A stretch of DNA of 64,000 nt from Betaproteobacteria bacterium (GTDB taxonomy: Bacteria > Pseudomonadota > Gammaproteobacteria > Burkholderiales > Usitatibacteraceae): assembly GCA_016708825.1 (NCBI GenBank), contig JADJEZ010000002.1, forward strand, positions 62,001 through 126,000, in the 5' to 3' direction. Each line of letters opens with the position of its first letter. Position 1 is the first letter of the stretch. The position numbers were made by a program, and so were the translations under genes. This document shows, piece after piece, positions 43,088 through 51,900 of the stretch. The notes beneath the pieces are model-generated. The model made no database searches. It saw only the letters and a list, made by a program, of their open reading frames with translations, and was not told where the DNA came from.

Positions 43088-45667
43088 GTGAGCGCATCCC
43101 GAAATACCGGGCAGTCCCAGGCTGCCACCCATACCCCGATGATGCAGCAGTACCTCGCCCTGAAGGCGGGGTACCCGCACACGCTGCTCTTCTACCGGAT
43201 GGGAGACTTCTACGAACTCTTCCACGCCGACGCGGAACGCGCGGCGAAGCTGCTGGACATCACGCTCACCACGCGCGGCGCCTCCGCGGGCCAGCCCATC
43301 CGCATGGCGGGCGTGCCCTACCACGCCGTGGAGCAGTACCTCGCGAAGCTGGTGAAACTGGGAGAATCCGTCGCCATCTGCGAGCAGGTGGGAGATCCTG
43401 CCGCCTCGAAGGGGCCCGTCGAGCGCAAGGTCGTGCGCGTCGTGACCCCCGGAACGCTCACGGACTCCGCGCTGCTCCCTGCGACGCGAGAGAGCCTGCT
43501 CGTGGCCGCCTGCGTGGGCGGGGACACCGCCGGCCTCGCCTGGCTGTCGCTCGCGAGCGGGCGCCTGCGCCTGGCCGAGGTGCCGTCGGCCCGCCTCGCC
43601 GGCGAGCTCGACCGCCTGCAACCCGCCGAGCTGCTGGTGCCCGACGATGCCGATCCGCCGGCGCTGCGCGCCGCCGTGCCGGTCCGGCGCATCGAATCCT
43701 GGCAGTTCGATCCGGCCGGCGCCGCGCGCGAACTCGCCCGCCAGTTCGGCACGGCCGACCTCTCCGGCTACGGCGTGGAAGGGCTCTCGCCGGCGCTCGG
43801 AGCCGCGGGCGCGCTCCTCGCCTACGCGCGGCACACGCAACAGTCGACGCTTCCCCACGTGACCGGCCTCACGGTGGAGCGCGAGAGCGAGTTCGTGCAG
43901 ATGGACGCGCACACGCGCAGGAACCTGGAGATCAGCGAGACGCTCTCGGGCGCGCCCTCCCCGACCCTCGTGTCGCTCCTGGATCGCTCTGCCACCTCCA
44001 TGGGCAGCCGCCGCCTCCTGCACTGGATGCACCACCCGCTTCGCGACACCGGCGCACTTTCGATACGCCACGACGCCATCGCCGCCCTCCTCCCGCGCGA
44101 GGCTCGCGTGCGCCACCCGGCGGTGCTCGACCAACTCGCGGGATGGTCGGACGTGGAACGCATCGCCGCCCGCGTGGCGCTCGGCACCGCACGGCCGCGC
44201 GATCTCGCGGGGCTTCGCGACACGCTCGCCACGCTTCCGGGCCTGCACGGCCTGCTCGCGTCGGCGGGATCGCCCGCGCTGGAAGGGCTCGCCGCGCCGC
44301 TCGCGCCGGCCGACGCCCTTCACGCCGATCTCGCGGCCTCGCTCCGGGACGAGCCGGCCGCCGTCGTGCGCGAGGGCGGCGTGATCCGGGACGGCTTCGA
44401 CCGCGAACTCGACGAGCTGCGCGCCCTGCAGGGAGACTGCGGCGCCTTCCTTCTCGAGATGGAGCGGCGCGAGCGCGAGCGCACCGGCATCGCCAACCTG
44501 CGCGTGGTATTCAACAAGGTCCACGGCTTCTTCATCGAGGTCACGCAGGGCCAGCTGGACAAGGTGCCGGACGACTACCGCCGCCGGCAGACCATGAAGA
44601 ACGCGGAGCGCTTCATCACGCCGGAGCTGAAGACCTTCGAGGACAAGGCGCTCGCCGCCGGGGAACGCGCGCTCGCCCGGGAGAAGGATCTCTACGACGC
44701 GCTTCTCGCGCGCCTGCAGGGCGGCCTCGCACGCCTGCGCGAGATAGCGGATGGCGGCGCATCCCTCGACGCGCTCGCCTCGCTCGCCGCATCCGCCGAG
44801 GCGCTCGGCCTCACGCGACCCGCGTTCACGAACGACGACGTGATCGAGATCGCCGGCGGGCGCCACCTGGTGGTGGAGAGCCAGGTCGAGGACTTCATCG
44901 CCAACGACACGGGCCTTTCGCGCTCGCGCCAGCTGCTCCTCGTCACCGGCCCGAACATGGGCGGCAAGTCGACCTACATGCGCCAGGTCGCGCAGATCGC
45001 GCTCCTCGCCTCCTGTGGCTCCTACGTCCCGGCAGCTTCCGCCACACTCGGCCCCATCGACCGGATCTTCACGCGCATCGGCGCCTCCGACGACCTCGCC
45101 GGCGGGCGCTCGACCTTCATGGTGGAGATGACCGAGGCGGCGGCAATACTCAACGGTGCGACCACCCGCAGCCTCGTGCTGGTCGACGAGATCGGGCGCG
45201 GCACCTCCACGTTCGACGGCCTGGCGCTCGCCTACGCGATCGCCCGCCACCTCGCCGAGCGCGTGCGCTGCTACACGCTCTTCGCGACGCACTACTTCGA
45301 GCTCACGCAGCTCGCGGCCGAATTGCCCAATGTCGCCAACGTCCACCTGGACGCCGTGGAGCACAAGGACCGCATCGTGTTTTTGCATCGCCTCGAGCCC
45401 GGCCCCGCCGACAAGTCCTACGGCATCCACGTGGCACACCTTGCCGGCATCCCGAAGGAAATCGTGCGCGCGGCGAGAAAGCACCTGGCCGAGCTGGAGA
45501 CGCACCTGCGCCCCGCGGGCGCGCAGCCCGATCTCTTCGCCGCACCCGCCGCGCAGGCGCCGCCGGTACATCCTGCGCTCGAGGAACTCGCCGAACTCGA
45601 CTGCGACACCCTTACCCCGCGCGAGGCGCTCGAGGCGCTCTACCGCCTGAAGAAGCAGCTCGGCTAG
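43088..45667 (+). CDS. mutS: DNA mismatch repair protein MutS
   Basis: An 859-residue mismatch-recognition ATPase. The N-terminal mismatch-binding motif is FYRMGDFYELFHADA (Phe-x-Glu). The core and clamp follow, then Walker A GPNMGGKSTYMRQ near residue 620, the signature region GRSTFMVEM and Walker B LVLVDEIGRGTSTFDG. The HTH and C-terminal dimer region end at YRLKKQLG. The start is taken as the GTG at 43088, giving MSASRNTGQSQ before the first conserved residues (THTPMMQQYLALK); there is no ATG closer with a better ribosome site. Confidence 0.95.
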   Translation: MSASRNTGQSQAATHTPMMQQYLALKAGYPHTLLFYRMGDFYELFHADAERAAKLLDITLTTRGASAGQPIRMAGVPYHAVEQYLAKLVKLGESVAICEQVGDPAASKGPVERKVVRVVTPGTLTDSALLPATRESLLVAACVGGDTAGLAWLSLASGRLRLAEVPSARLAGELDRLQPAELLVPDDADPPALRAAVPVRRIESWQFDPAGAARELARQFGTADLSGYGVEGLSPALGAAGALLAYARHTQQSTLPHVTGLTVERESEFVQMDAHTRRNLEISETLSGAPSPTLVSLLDRSATSMGSRRLLHWMHHPLRDTGALSIRHDAIAALLPREARVRHPAVLDQLAGWSDVERIAARVALGTARPRDLAGLRDTLATLPGLHGLLASAGSPALEGLAAPLAPADALHADLAASLRDEPAAVVREGGVIRDGFDRELDELRALQGDCGAFLLEMERRERERTGIANLRVVFNKVHGFFIEVTQGQLDKVPDDYRRRQTMKNAERFITPELKTFEDKALAAGERALAREKDLYDALLARLQGGLARLREIADGGASLDALASLAASAEALGLTRPAFTNDDVIEIAGGRHLVVESQVEDFIANDTGLSRSRQLLLVTGPNMGGKSTYMRQVAQIALLASCGSYVPAASATLGPIDRIFTRIGASDDLAGGRSTFMVEMTEAAAILNGATTRSLVLVDEIGRGTSTFDGLALAYAIARHLAERVRCYTLFATHYFELTQLAAELPNVANVHLDAVEHKDRIVFLHRLEPGPADKSYGIHVAHLAGIPKEIVRAARKHLAELETHLRPAGAQPDLFAAPAAQAPPVHPALEELAELDCDTLTPREALEALYRLKKQLG

Positions 45668-45698
45668 GCGCACGCATCGGTCGCGCGTCCTGCGTCGA

Positions 45699-45712
45699 TT
45701 GACACCGGTCAA
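45699..45712. promoter_or_regulatory. FNR/CRP-family box (TTGAC-N4-GTCAA)
   Basis: TTGACACCGGTCAA is a perfect inverted repeat with the spacing of FNR/DNR/CRP-family sites (FNR itself prefers TTGAT-N4-ATCAA). It is centred 93 bp upstream of the haem-protein ATG, and a start near 45747 would place it at -41.5, the class II position. The target is a probable electron-transfer haem protein, which fits oxygen or nitrogen-oxide control (inference). Confidence 0.55.
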
Positions 45713-45730
45713 TATCGACGACCGATACCC

Positions 45731-45745
45731 GCATACCCTGTATGC
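45731..45745. promoter_or_regulatory. Second palindrome upstream of the haem protein
   Basis: GCATAC-CCT-GTATGC is a perfect 6-bp inverted repeat with a 3-bp centre. It lies 18 bp downstream of the FNR-type box, across the expected -10 region and start point. It could be the operator of a separate repressor or part of the 5' leader structure. Confidence 0.4.
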
Positions 45746-45798
45746 ACCGTCCGCGGCGCTGCCTCCGCGAGCCTTTTCCCCTCCATCAGGAAACCACG

Positions 45799-46830
45799 AT
45801 GAATACCCTTCTCAAGCACTCGATTCTCGCAGCCTCGCTCGCCCTCGCGTTCGGCGCGGGCGCCGCACAGAACGTCCTCACCGCCGTCAAGGCGGGAGCC
45901 GCCCCGAAACTCGACGGCGTCGCCAACGACGCGGTCTGGGCCAATGCGCCGGAGATCAAGGTCGCCATGCGCGGCGGGAAGAACCTGCCCGAAGGCAAGA
46001 CCAACGCGACGCTCAAGGCCGCCTACACCGCGGACACGCTCTACATCCTGGTGCAGTACGACGACGCCACCAACAGCCTGCGCCGCGCCCCGTACCAGAA
46101 GCAGGCCAACGGCACCTTGATCAAGCTGAAGGACCCGGCCGACAAGGGCGGCGACAACAACCTCTACTACGAGGACAAGCTCGCGTTCATCTGGAATATC
46201 GGCGGCTCGATCAAGGCCTTCGGCAAGACGGGCTGCTTCGAGATGTGCCACGACAACGAGCCGCCCAAGCCCTACGGCAACAAGTACACCGAGACCGCGG
46301 GCGAGCTGGGCGACATCTGGCACCTGAAGAGCGTGCGAGGCGGCCTGTCCCTGGGCCAGATCGACAACCAGTACGTCGACCACACGCGCTACGACAAGGA
46401 AAAGGCCGAGGGCGCCGGACGCCACTCCGACAAGAAGACGGGCGGCGGCTACGCGAACATGAACCTCGTGAACGGCAAGCCCGAGTTCATGAACAAGGAC
46501 GGCAAGGCCGCGAACAAGGGCGGCACCTACTGGCTCAATGTCGCGGACAAGGCGCCCTTCGACGATTCGAAGTTCGTCGCCGGCGACGAAGTGGCCTCCA
46601 TCCTGGTGGAGAAGTTCCAGGGCGAGCGCGGCGTGATCGACGTCGGCGGCAAGTGGGAGGGCGGCAAGTACACCTTCGAGATCGCCCGGCCGCTCAAGAC
46701 CACCTCGAAATACGACGTGCAGTTCGACAAGCTCGACGGCGCCTACGAGTTCGGCGTCGCGGTCTTCGACAACGCGCAGGTCCGGCACGCCTACCATCGC
46801 GGGCCGCTGGTGCTCAAGTTCGCGAAGTAG
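45799..46830 (+). CDS. Periplasmic ethylbenzene-dehydrogenase-related haem-binding protein
   Basis: A 343-residue secreted protein with a signal peptide (MNTLLKHSILAASLALAFGA, cleavage near residue 22). It has the immunoglobulin-like fold of the EB_dh/cytochrome c-552-like haem-binding domain: PKLDGVANDAVWANAPEIKV near the N-terminus and the closing FEIARPLKT and HAYHRGPLVLKF. A CFEMCH element (Cys146, Cys150, His151) is a CX3CH variant of the haem c motif. It probably carries electrons for a periplasmic molybdoenzyme or respiratory complex, but none is encoded nearby. AGGAAA precedes the ATG and a strong terminator follows, so it is a single-gene unit. Confidence 0.8.
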   Translation: MNTLLKHSILAASLALAFGAGAAQNVLTAVKAGAAPKLDGVANDAVWANAPEIKVAMRGGKNLPEGKTNATLKAAYTADTLYILVQYDDATNSLRRAPYQKQANGTLIKLKDPADKGGDNNLYYEDKLAFIWNIGGSIKAFGKTGCFEMCHDNEPPKPYGNKYTETAGELGDIWHLKSVRGGLSLGQIDNQYVDHTRYDKEKAEGAGRHSDKKTGGGYANMNLVNGKPEFMNKDGKAANKGGTYWLNVADKAPFDDSKFVAGDEVASILVEKFQGERGVIDVGGKWEGGKYTFEIARPLKTTSKYDVQFDKLDGAYEFGVAVFDNAQVRHAYHRGPLVLKFAK

Positions 46831-46849
46831 CCCCGGTCCACGGAACGAA

Positions 46850-46873
46850 GGGCGCCTTCGGGCGCCCTTTTTT
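46850..46873 (+). terminator. Intrinsic terminator after the haem protein gene
   Basis: GGGCGCC (46850-46856), a TTCG loop and GGCGCCC (46861-46867) make a perfect 7-bp stem with a stable tetraloop, followed by six T residues. It starts 19 bp after the stop codon. Confidence 0.92.
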
Positions 46874-46903
46874 ATTGCTTCGCGCTGCTACCATCGCGGT
46901 TGC

Positions 46904-47874
46904 ATGACCCGGACATCCGCCACCGCCGCGCTGCTCGTCGCTTTCGTCGCCCTTGCAGGCTGCGCCGCGAAACCACCCCACCCCGAGTCGTTCTCCTTTG
47001 CGGTGATCGGCGATGTCCGTACAACGCCCGCGAGGAGATCGCCTTCGACGCCATGCTCGGGAGGATGGGCGCCGAGCCACTGGCGTTCGTCGTGCACGTG
47101 GGCGACTTCAAGGCGGGAAGCGACTCCCCCTGCACCGACGCCCTCTACGACCGCGCCAGGGCGAGACTGGACGCCTCCCGCCATGCGCTCGTCCTCACGC
47201 CCGGGGACAACGACTGGACGGACTGCCGCCGCGACTCGAGCGGGGGAATGGATCCGCTGGAGCGCCTGGCAAGACTGCGCGAGGTCTTCTTCGCGGACGC
47301 GTGGTCCCTCGGCCGGTCGCGCCTGCCGCTCGCGCGCCAGGAAGCGTGCGCCGAGCGCGAAGGTGTGGCCTGCCGGTGCCCGGGCCTTCCGGAAAACCGC
47401 CTGTGGACCAGGAGCGGCGTGGTCTTCGTCACCGTCCACGTGGTGGGCAGCAACGACAATCGCGGTTTCGACGCGGCGAACGATGCCGAGCAGCGCTGCC
47501 GCGCCTCGGCCAATCGCGAGTGGCTCGAGCGCGCGCTGCGCCTCGCGGAAGGCGGCGACCGGCGCGGCCTCGCGATCTTCACCCAGGCGAACCCGTGGAT
47601 CGCCAGCCGCGACAAGGTGTACGAGGGATTCGTCGCACAGGTTGCGGCCGGCGCAAAGCGGCTCGCGAAGCCGGTGCTCTTCGTCCACGGGGAAACCCAC
47701 AGCCACCGCATCGACCGCCCGTTCCGCGACGGGCTCGGGAACCCGGTGGAGAACGCGGTGCGCGTGGAAGTCTTCGGGAGCCCGGTGGTGGGCTGGGTGC
47801 GGGTCATGGTCGACCCGGGAGACGCGCAGCTTTTCCGGTTCGAACCGCAGCCCGAGCCGCCCGCGCGCGACTAG
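46904..47874 (+). CDS. Lipoprotein metallophosphatase-like protein (apparent frameshift near 47017)
   Basis: The N-terminus is a lipoprotein signal (VALAGC, Cys20). The following AVIGDV is the first metal-binding strand of a calcineurin-type phosphatase. The rest (PYNAREEIAFDAML, VVHVGDFKAGS, LVLTPGDNDWTDC, then a C-terminal HGETHSHRID) is in a different frame. Adding one C to the CC at 47017-47018 joins them as GDVPYNAREE, the expected family sequence. The gene is therefore either broken or mis-sequenced by one base. Its stop TAG shares the CTAG at 47871-47874 with the converging slyD gene. Confidence 0.72.
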
Positions 47875-48371
47875 CCGCCCTCGCCCTCCGGCGCGTGCTC
47901 GCCGTGCGCGTGGCCGTGGCGCAGTTCCTCCGGCGTGGCGGCGCGCACCGCCTTCACCTCGCACCGGAACCAGACCCGCTCGCCGGCGAGGGGATGGTTG
48001 CCGTCGACCACCACCCGGTCGTCGGCGATCGCCGTCACCGTGTAGACGCGAAGCTCTTCCGTGGGCGCCTCACCGGGAATGCCCTCGAAGCGCATGCCGA
48101 CCTGGAGCACGTCCGGGAAAGCCTCGCGCGGCTCGACGCGCAGGAACTCCGCATCGTAGTCGCCGAAGGCGTCCTCGGGATCGAGGCTCAGCGCCACCTC
48201 GTGGCCGGGCCCGTGCCCCTCGAGGGCCGCTTCGACGCGGGGAAAGATGCCGCCGTGGCCGCCGTGCAGGTAGGCCACCACTGCGCCTTCCTCGTCGAGC
48301 AGCGCACCGTCGGAATCGCGCAGCTCGTAGGCGAGCGTGACGACCGTGCCGGCCTCAACCCGCTCGGCCAT
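47871..48371 (-). CDS. slyD: FKBP-type peptidyl-prolyl isomerase, SlyD-like
   Basis: A 166-residue protein. The FKBP core starts with VTLAYELRDSDGALLDE and has the IF (insert-in-flap) domain containing VALSLDPEDAFGDYD and VDGNHPLAGE, typical of SlyD. The His-rich C-terminal tail (HGHAHGEHAPEGEGG) is a short version of the metal-binding tail of E. coli SlyD. It probably acts as a folding helper and nickel carrier. Its start overlaps the 3' end of bcp by 17 bp, and its stop is shared in CTAG with the converging phosphatase gene. Confidence 0.88.
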   Translation of the reverse strand: MAERVEAGTVVTLAYELRDSDGALLDEEGAVVAYLHGGHGGIFPRVEAALEGHGPGHEVALSLDPEDAFGDYDAEFLRVEPREAFPDVLQVGMRFEGIPGEAPTEELRVYTVTAIADDRVVVDGNHPLAGERVWFRCEVKAVRAATPEELRHGHAHGEHAPEGEGG

Positions 48372-48833
48372 TGAGCATCTTCACCCGCTTGAGCACCTCG
48401 TCGGCGTGGTCCCTGGGATTCACGTCGCGCAGGACGTGGCGCAGGATCCCCTTCTTGTCGATGATGAAGGTGGAGCGGATGAGGGTTTCCTTCGTGTGCC
48501 CGTCCACGGTCTTTTCGCCGATCACGTCGTACTTGCGGCATACCTCCGCTTCCGTGTCGGCGAGGAGCTGCACGGAAAGCCCCTGCTCGTCCCGGAAGGC
48601 GGCGTGGGAAAGGACGTCGTCGCGCGATATTCCGAAGATCACCGTGTCCAACTTCGAGAATTCCTGCTCGCGGTCGCTGAAGTCGATGGCCTGGATGGTG
48701 CAGCCCGGCGTGCGGTCCCTGGGATAGAAATACAGGACGACGTTCTTCTTCCCGCGGTAGCTGGAGAGATGCATCATTTCCATGCAGGCGTCGGGAAGCG
48801 AAAAGACGGGGCCGGGTGTCCAAGCTGTAACAT
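48355..48833 (-). CDS. bcp: Thiol peroxidase Bcp (peroxiredoxin Q), apparent frameshift near 48793
   Basis: A peroxiredoxin that reduces peroxides. The active-site region YFYPRDRTPGCT carries the peroxidatic cysteine, but the usual resolving cysteine five residues later is Ile in GCTIQAID, as in 1-Cys-like Bcp members. The frame starting inside the gene lacks the normal N-terminus. That part (MLQLGHPAPSFRFP) begins at the ATG at 48833, behind an excellent GAGGAGGATC ribosome site, and reaches a premature stop in another frame. Adding one base to the GGG at 48793-48795 joins them. The full product would be about 158 residues. Confidence 0.82.
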
Positions 48834-48872
48834 GATCCTCCTCGTTACTCGAATTGATTCTAGCGGATTTTC

Positions 48873-50042
48873 ATGGCGCGCAAGGGCGGGCCCGGCCAAG
48901 GGCGAGAATCGGCGGATGCGGCCCGTTTCCCGGGCCCGATGACGGCGTCTCAGTTCCTGCGCCGGCACTGGCAGAAGCGCCCCCTCCTGGTGCGCGGCGC
49001 CTTTCCCGGATTCACCGATCCGATCGATGCGCGCGGCGTTCTCGCGCTCGCCGCATCGCCCGACGCCGAATCGCGCGTCGTGCGGCGGACCGGAAAGCGC
49101 TGGTCCCTCGAGCACGGGCCATTCCCGCCCGCGACGCTTTCGCGGCAACCCGCACGCGACTGGACCGTCCTCGTCCAGGACACGAACCATTTCAGCGCCC
49201 GCGCCGCTGCGCTGCTTTCGCGCTTCGCGTTCATTCCGCATGCCCGCGTCGACGACCTGATGGTGAGCTACGCGACACCGGGGGGGGGCGTCGGTCCCCA
49301 CGTCGATTCCTACGACGTCTTCCTCGTGCAGGGAATGGGGCGGCGGCGATGGCAGGTCTCGCGGCAGCGCGATCTCGGCATCGTCCCGGGCCTCGACCTG
49401 CGGGTCCTCGCGCGCTTCGAGCCGGAAAACGAGTGGGTGCTCGAGCCCGGCGACATGCTCTATCTCCCGCCCGGCGTGGCGCACCACGGGGTCGCGGAGA
49501 CCGAGTGCCTCACCTGGTCCGTGGGGTTTCGCGCGCCGTCGGACGCGGAACTCGCGCAGGCCTTCCTCGACTACCTGGGCGAGCATCTCGCGCTCGCGGG
49601 GCGCTACGCCGACCCGGGGCTGCGCCTCGCGCGCGCGGCAGGGCGCATTCCGGACGAGCTTCTCGCCCACGTCGCGCGCACGCTCGGACGCATCCGCTGG
49701 CGCGCGAGCGACACGCTGGAGTTCGCGGGGCGTTACCTGTCCGAGCCCAAGGCGCACGTCCATTTCACGCCGCCCGCGCGGGCACTTTCGCGAGCGCGAT
49801 TCGAGGCGGCGGCCGCGCGCCGCGGCATCGCCCTCGACGGGCGCACGCGCCTGCTCCACGCGCGCGGGAAGTTCTTCCTCAACGGCGAGCCGGTGGCCGC
49901 GCGCGGACCTTGCGCGGCGTGGTTGCGCAAGCTCGCCGACTCGCGCACGCTTGTCACGATGGCCGGCGCGCCCGCGGCGTTCCGGGACATCGCCCATGAA
50001 TGGCACAACCGCGGCTACCTGCACCTGGGCGAGGAGACCTGA
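48873..50042 (+). CDS. roxA: Ribosomal protein uL16 arginine hydroxylase RoxA-like (JmjC cupin)
   Basis: A 389-residue 2-oxoglutarate/Fe(II) oxygenase of the RoxA (YcfD) type, which hydroxylates an arginine of ribosomal protein L16. The metal triad appears as His143 and Asp145 (GGGVGPHVDSYDVFLVQG) and His204/205 (YLPPGVAHHGVAE). The middle WQVSRQ, and PENEWVLEPGDMLYLPPG, are typical. The C-terminal winged-helix-like region follows. An internal ATG (residue 23, MTASQFLRRHWQKRPLL) matches the usual family start better and may be the true one. Confidence 0.87.
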   Translation: MARKGGPGQGRESADAARFPGPMTASQFLRRHWQKRPLLVRGAFPGFTDPIDARGVLALAASPDAESRVVRRTGKRWSLEHGPFPPATLSRQPARDWTVLVQDTNHFSARAAALLSRFAFIPHARVDDLMVSYATPGGGVGPHVDSYDVFLVQGMGRRRWQVSRQRDLGIVPGLDLRVLARFEPENEWVLEPGDMLYLPPGVAHHGVAETECLTWSVGFRAPSDAELAQAFLDYLGEHLALAGRYADPGLRLARAAGRIPDELLAHVARTLGRIRWRASDTLEFAGRYLSEPKAHVHFTPPARALSRARFEAAAARRGIALDGRTRLLHARGKFFLNGEPVAARGPCAAWLRKLADSRTLVTMAGAPAAFRDIAHEWHNRGYLHLGEET

Positions 50043-50045
50043 ACC

Positions 50046-50552
50046 ATGAGCACTGCCGACGACGCCCGACCCGAACCGGTCTACCGGCAGATCTCCGGGC
50101 AGGCGGAATCGCGCTCGGCGATCGACGAGGTGATCGGGGCTGCGCAGAAGTCCCTTGCCATCTTCGATTTCACCCTCGAACTGCGCGGGTTCGGCGATCC
50201 CGCCCGTATCGAAAAGCTCCGCCGTTTCCTGCTCGCGGGGCGAGCGCACCGGCTGAGGATCGCCCTGCACGAGCCCGACCTCCTCGAGCGCCACGAGCCG
50301 CGCCTGATCGCGTTGCTGCGCCAACTCCCCGGCTCCATCGCCATCCACCGCACCGTGGGGCAGGCGCGCAACGCCGCCGATCCCTTCGTGGTCGCCGACG
50401 ACCACAGCGCCTGGCACCTGCTTCGCCACGACCAGCCGCGGGCGATTGTTGCACTGCACTCCCCGGCCGATGCCTCCCCGCTCCACGACCGCTTCGAGGA
50501 GATCTGGCACCTGTCCGAGCCCGCCATCGGCTCCTCGACGCTGGGCCTATGA
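50046..50552 (+). CDS. DUF7931-type hypothetical protein, PLD-like
   Basis: A 168-residue protein of the type found after RoxA in betaproteobacteria. It has an N-terminal strand pattern (IDEVIGAAQKSLAIFDFTLE) and a middle region with HRLRIALHEPDLLER, resembling half of a phospholipase D fold without the HKD motif. The ATG is 3 bp after the roxA stop, so it is co-translated with roxA. Its function is unknown. Confidence 0.7.
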   Translation: MSTADDARPEPVYRQISGQAESRSAIDEVIGAAQKSLAIFDFTLELRGFGDPARIEKLRRFLLAGRAHRLRIALHEPDLLERHEPRLIALLRQLPGSIAIHRTVGQARNAADPFVVADDHSAWHLLRHDQPRAIVALHSPADASPLHDRFEEIWHLSEPAIGSSTLGL

Positions 50553-50718
50553 AGTAATGGCGTTTTTTGCCGCGCCGCCCTTCCGGGTGCCGCGCCTCGC
50601 TGGTATCATGTCGGGCTGGTTCCGGATGCGCAGGGTCGTATCCTGCAATGCAGCATTTCCCGGCCCCGGGACCCGAAGCACCCCACACTCCACTCCCCGT
50701 ATCCAAGGACCCTAGACC

Positions 50719-51001
50719 ATGAAGATCTCCTACCTCCTCGCCACCCTCCTGGCTGCCGGCGTAGTCGCCTGCGGAAAGACCGAAGCCCCGGCGCCCGCCC
50801 CGGCCCCCTGCCCCGAAGGTCGAGGCCCCGAAGCCCGCCGAAGCCCCGGTCGCCCCGCCCGCCTCGGCCGGCGCCGATGCGCCCAAGGCCGATGCCCCGG
50901 CAGCCGACGCGGCCCAGCCCGCGGATGCGGCCAAGCCCGCCGAAGCCGCCAAGGCCGACGCGAAGCCGGAAGAAGGCAAGAAGAAGAAGGGCGGCTGCTG
51001 A
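50719..51001 (+). CDS. Small Ala/Pro/Lys-rich lipoprotein (apparent frameshift near 50805)
   Basis: The protein starts MKISYLLATLLAAGVVACGK with a lipobox ending at Cys18, then turns into repeats rich in Ala, Pro and Lys. In the direct frame it becomes Arg/Gly-rich and unlike a protein. If one C is removed from the CCCCC run at 50805-50809, it reads PKVEAPKPAEAP, then repeated ADAAKPAEA-type segments, and ends KKKKGGC with a TGA at 50999-51001. That is a normal periplasmic linker lipoprotein of about 93 residues, followed by a perfect terminator. Its role is unknown. Confidence 0.65.
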
Positions 51002-51055
51002 TCCCGCGGTCGCGCGGCAGTCAGGCGCGACCCGACCAGCGCTCACCAAGGAAAA

Positions 51056-51086
51056 GGCCCGCGAGGCGACTCGCGGGCCTTTTTTT
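51056..51086. terminator. Bidirectional intrinsic terminator
   Basis: GGCCCGCGAG (51056-51065), a GCGA loop and CTCGCGGGCC (51070-51079) form a perfect 10-bp stem. Seven T residues follow on the plus strand and four precede (AAAA) for the minus strand. It ends the small lipoprotein gene and the converging dapA-bamC-MBL operon. Confidence 0.95.
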
Positions 51087-51115
51087 CATGTGCGCGTCCG
51101 GCAAGGGCAGCCGCC

Positions 51116-51883
51116 CTAGACCTCCCGCCACGCGAAGCCGTCGGCCTGGGTGGCCACACCCACCCACCCCGGCTCGCATCCCAGGGCGCCGGCAAGGGCG
51201 CCGACCGCGAGTTCAGGACGGTTGTTCTCCTTCGACAAGTGCGCCGCGAGGAGGTGCCGGAGACGGGTGCAGTCGATGCGCGCGAGAATCGCCGCGGCCG
51301 CATCGTTGTCGAGATGTCCGAAGCGCCCGGCGATGCGCTCCTTGAGCGCCTTCGGATAGGACCCTCCGGAGTGCAGCGCGGCTTCGTCATTGCATTCCAG
51401 CACCAGCGCATCGCACCTGGTGAGCTTCTCCTCGACGTGCGGGGTGGACATGCCGAGGTCCGTCACCACCGCGAGCCGGGCGGCGCCGTCGCCGAAGACG
51501 AACTGCACGGGCTCGCGCGCGTCGTGGGGCACCGGAAAGGGCTCCACGAGCAGGTCGTCCACCGCGAAGGGCGCATGGGGGTCGATGAACCGCACGAGGC
51601 TCGCCGGGAAATCGAGGGGCAGGGACAGGGCCGTTCCCCGCGTGAGGTGGACGGGAATGGCATGCCGCTTCGCGAAGCGCGCGACCCCGCCCAGGTGATC
51701 GGTGTGCTCGTGGGTGACGACGATCGCGGAAAGATCGCGCGGTGCGATACCCAGCCGGCCCAGCCGGGTGGCGGTCTCGCTCAGCGCGAAGCCGCAATCC
51801 ATGAGGACGCGGGTGCGCCCCCGCTCGACCACCAGCCCGTTGCCCGAACTGCCGCTCCCGAGGGAGGCGAACCGCAGCGCCAT
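51116..51883 (-). CDS. MBL-fold metallohydrolase, YycJ/WalJ-like
   Basis: A 255-residue metallo-beta-lactamase-fold protein with the metal motif HEHTDH (58-63), the later metal ligand in VVTDLG, and AHLSKENN near the C-terminus. The start MALRFASLGSGSSGNGLVV matches the YycJ/WalJ group, for which a DNA-nuclease role has been proposed in Bacillus. The ATG at 51883 is 17 bp after the bamC stop, so it is probably in one operon with bamC and dapA. Confidence 0.88.
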   Translation of the reverse strand: MALRFASLGSGSSGNGLVVERGRTRVLMDCGFALSETATRLGRLGIAPRDLSAIVVTHEHTDHLGGVARFAKRHAIPVHLTRGTALSLPLDFPASLVRFIDPHAPFAVDDLLVEPFPVPHDAREPVQFVFGDGAARLAVVTDLGMSTPHVEEKLTRCDALVLECNDEAALHSGGSYPKALKERIAGRFGHLDNDAAAAILARIDCTRLRHLLAAHLSKENNRPELAVGALAGALGCEPGWVGVATQADGFAWREV

Positions 51884-51900
51884 GCGCGCCGGCGCCCCCG

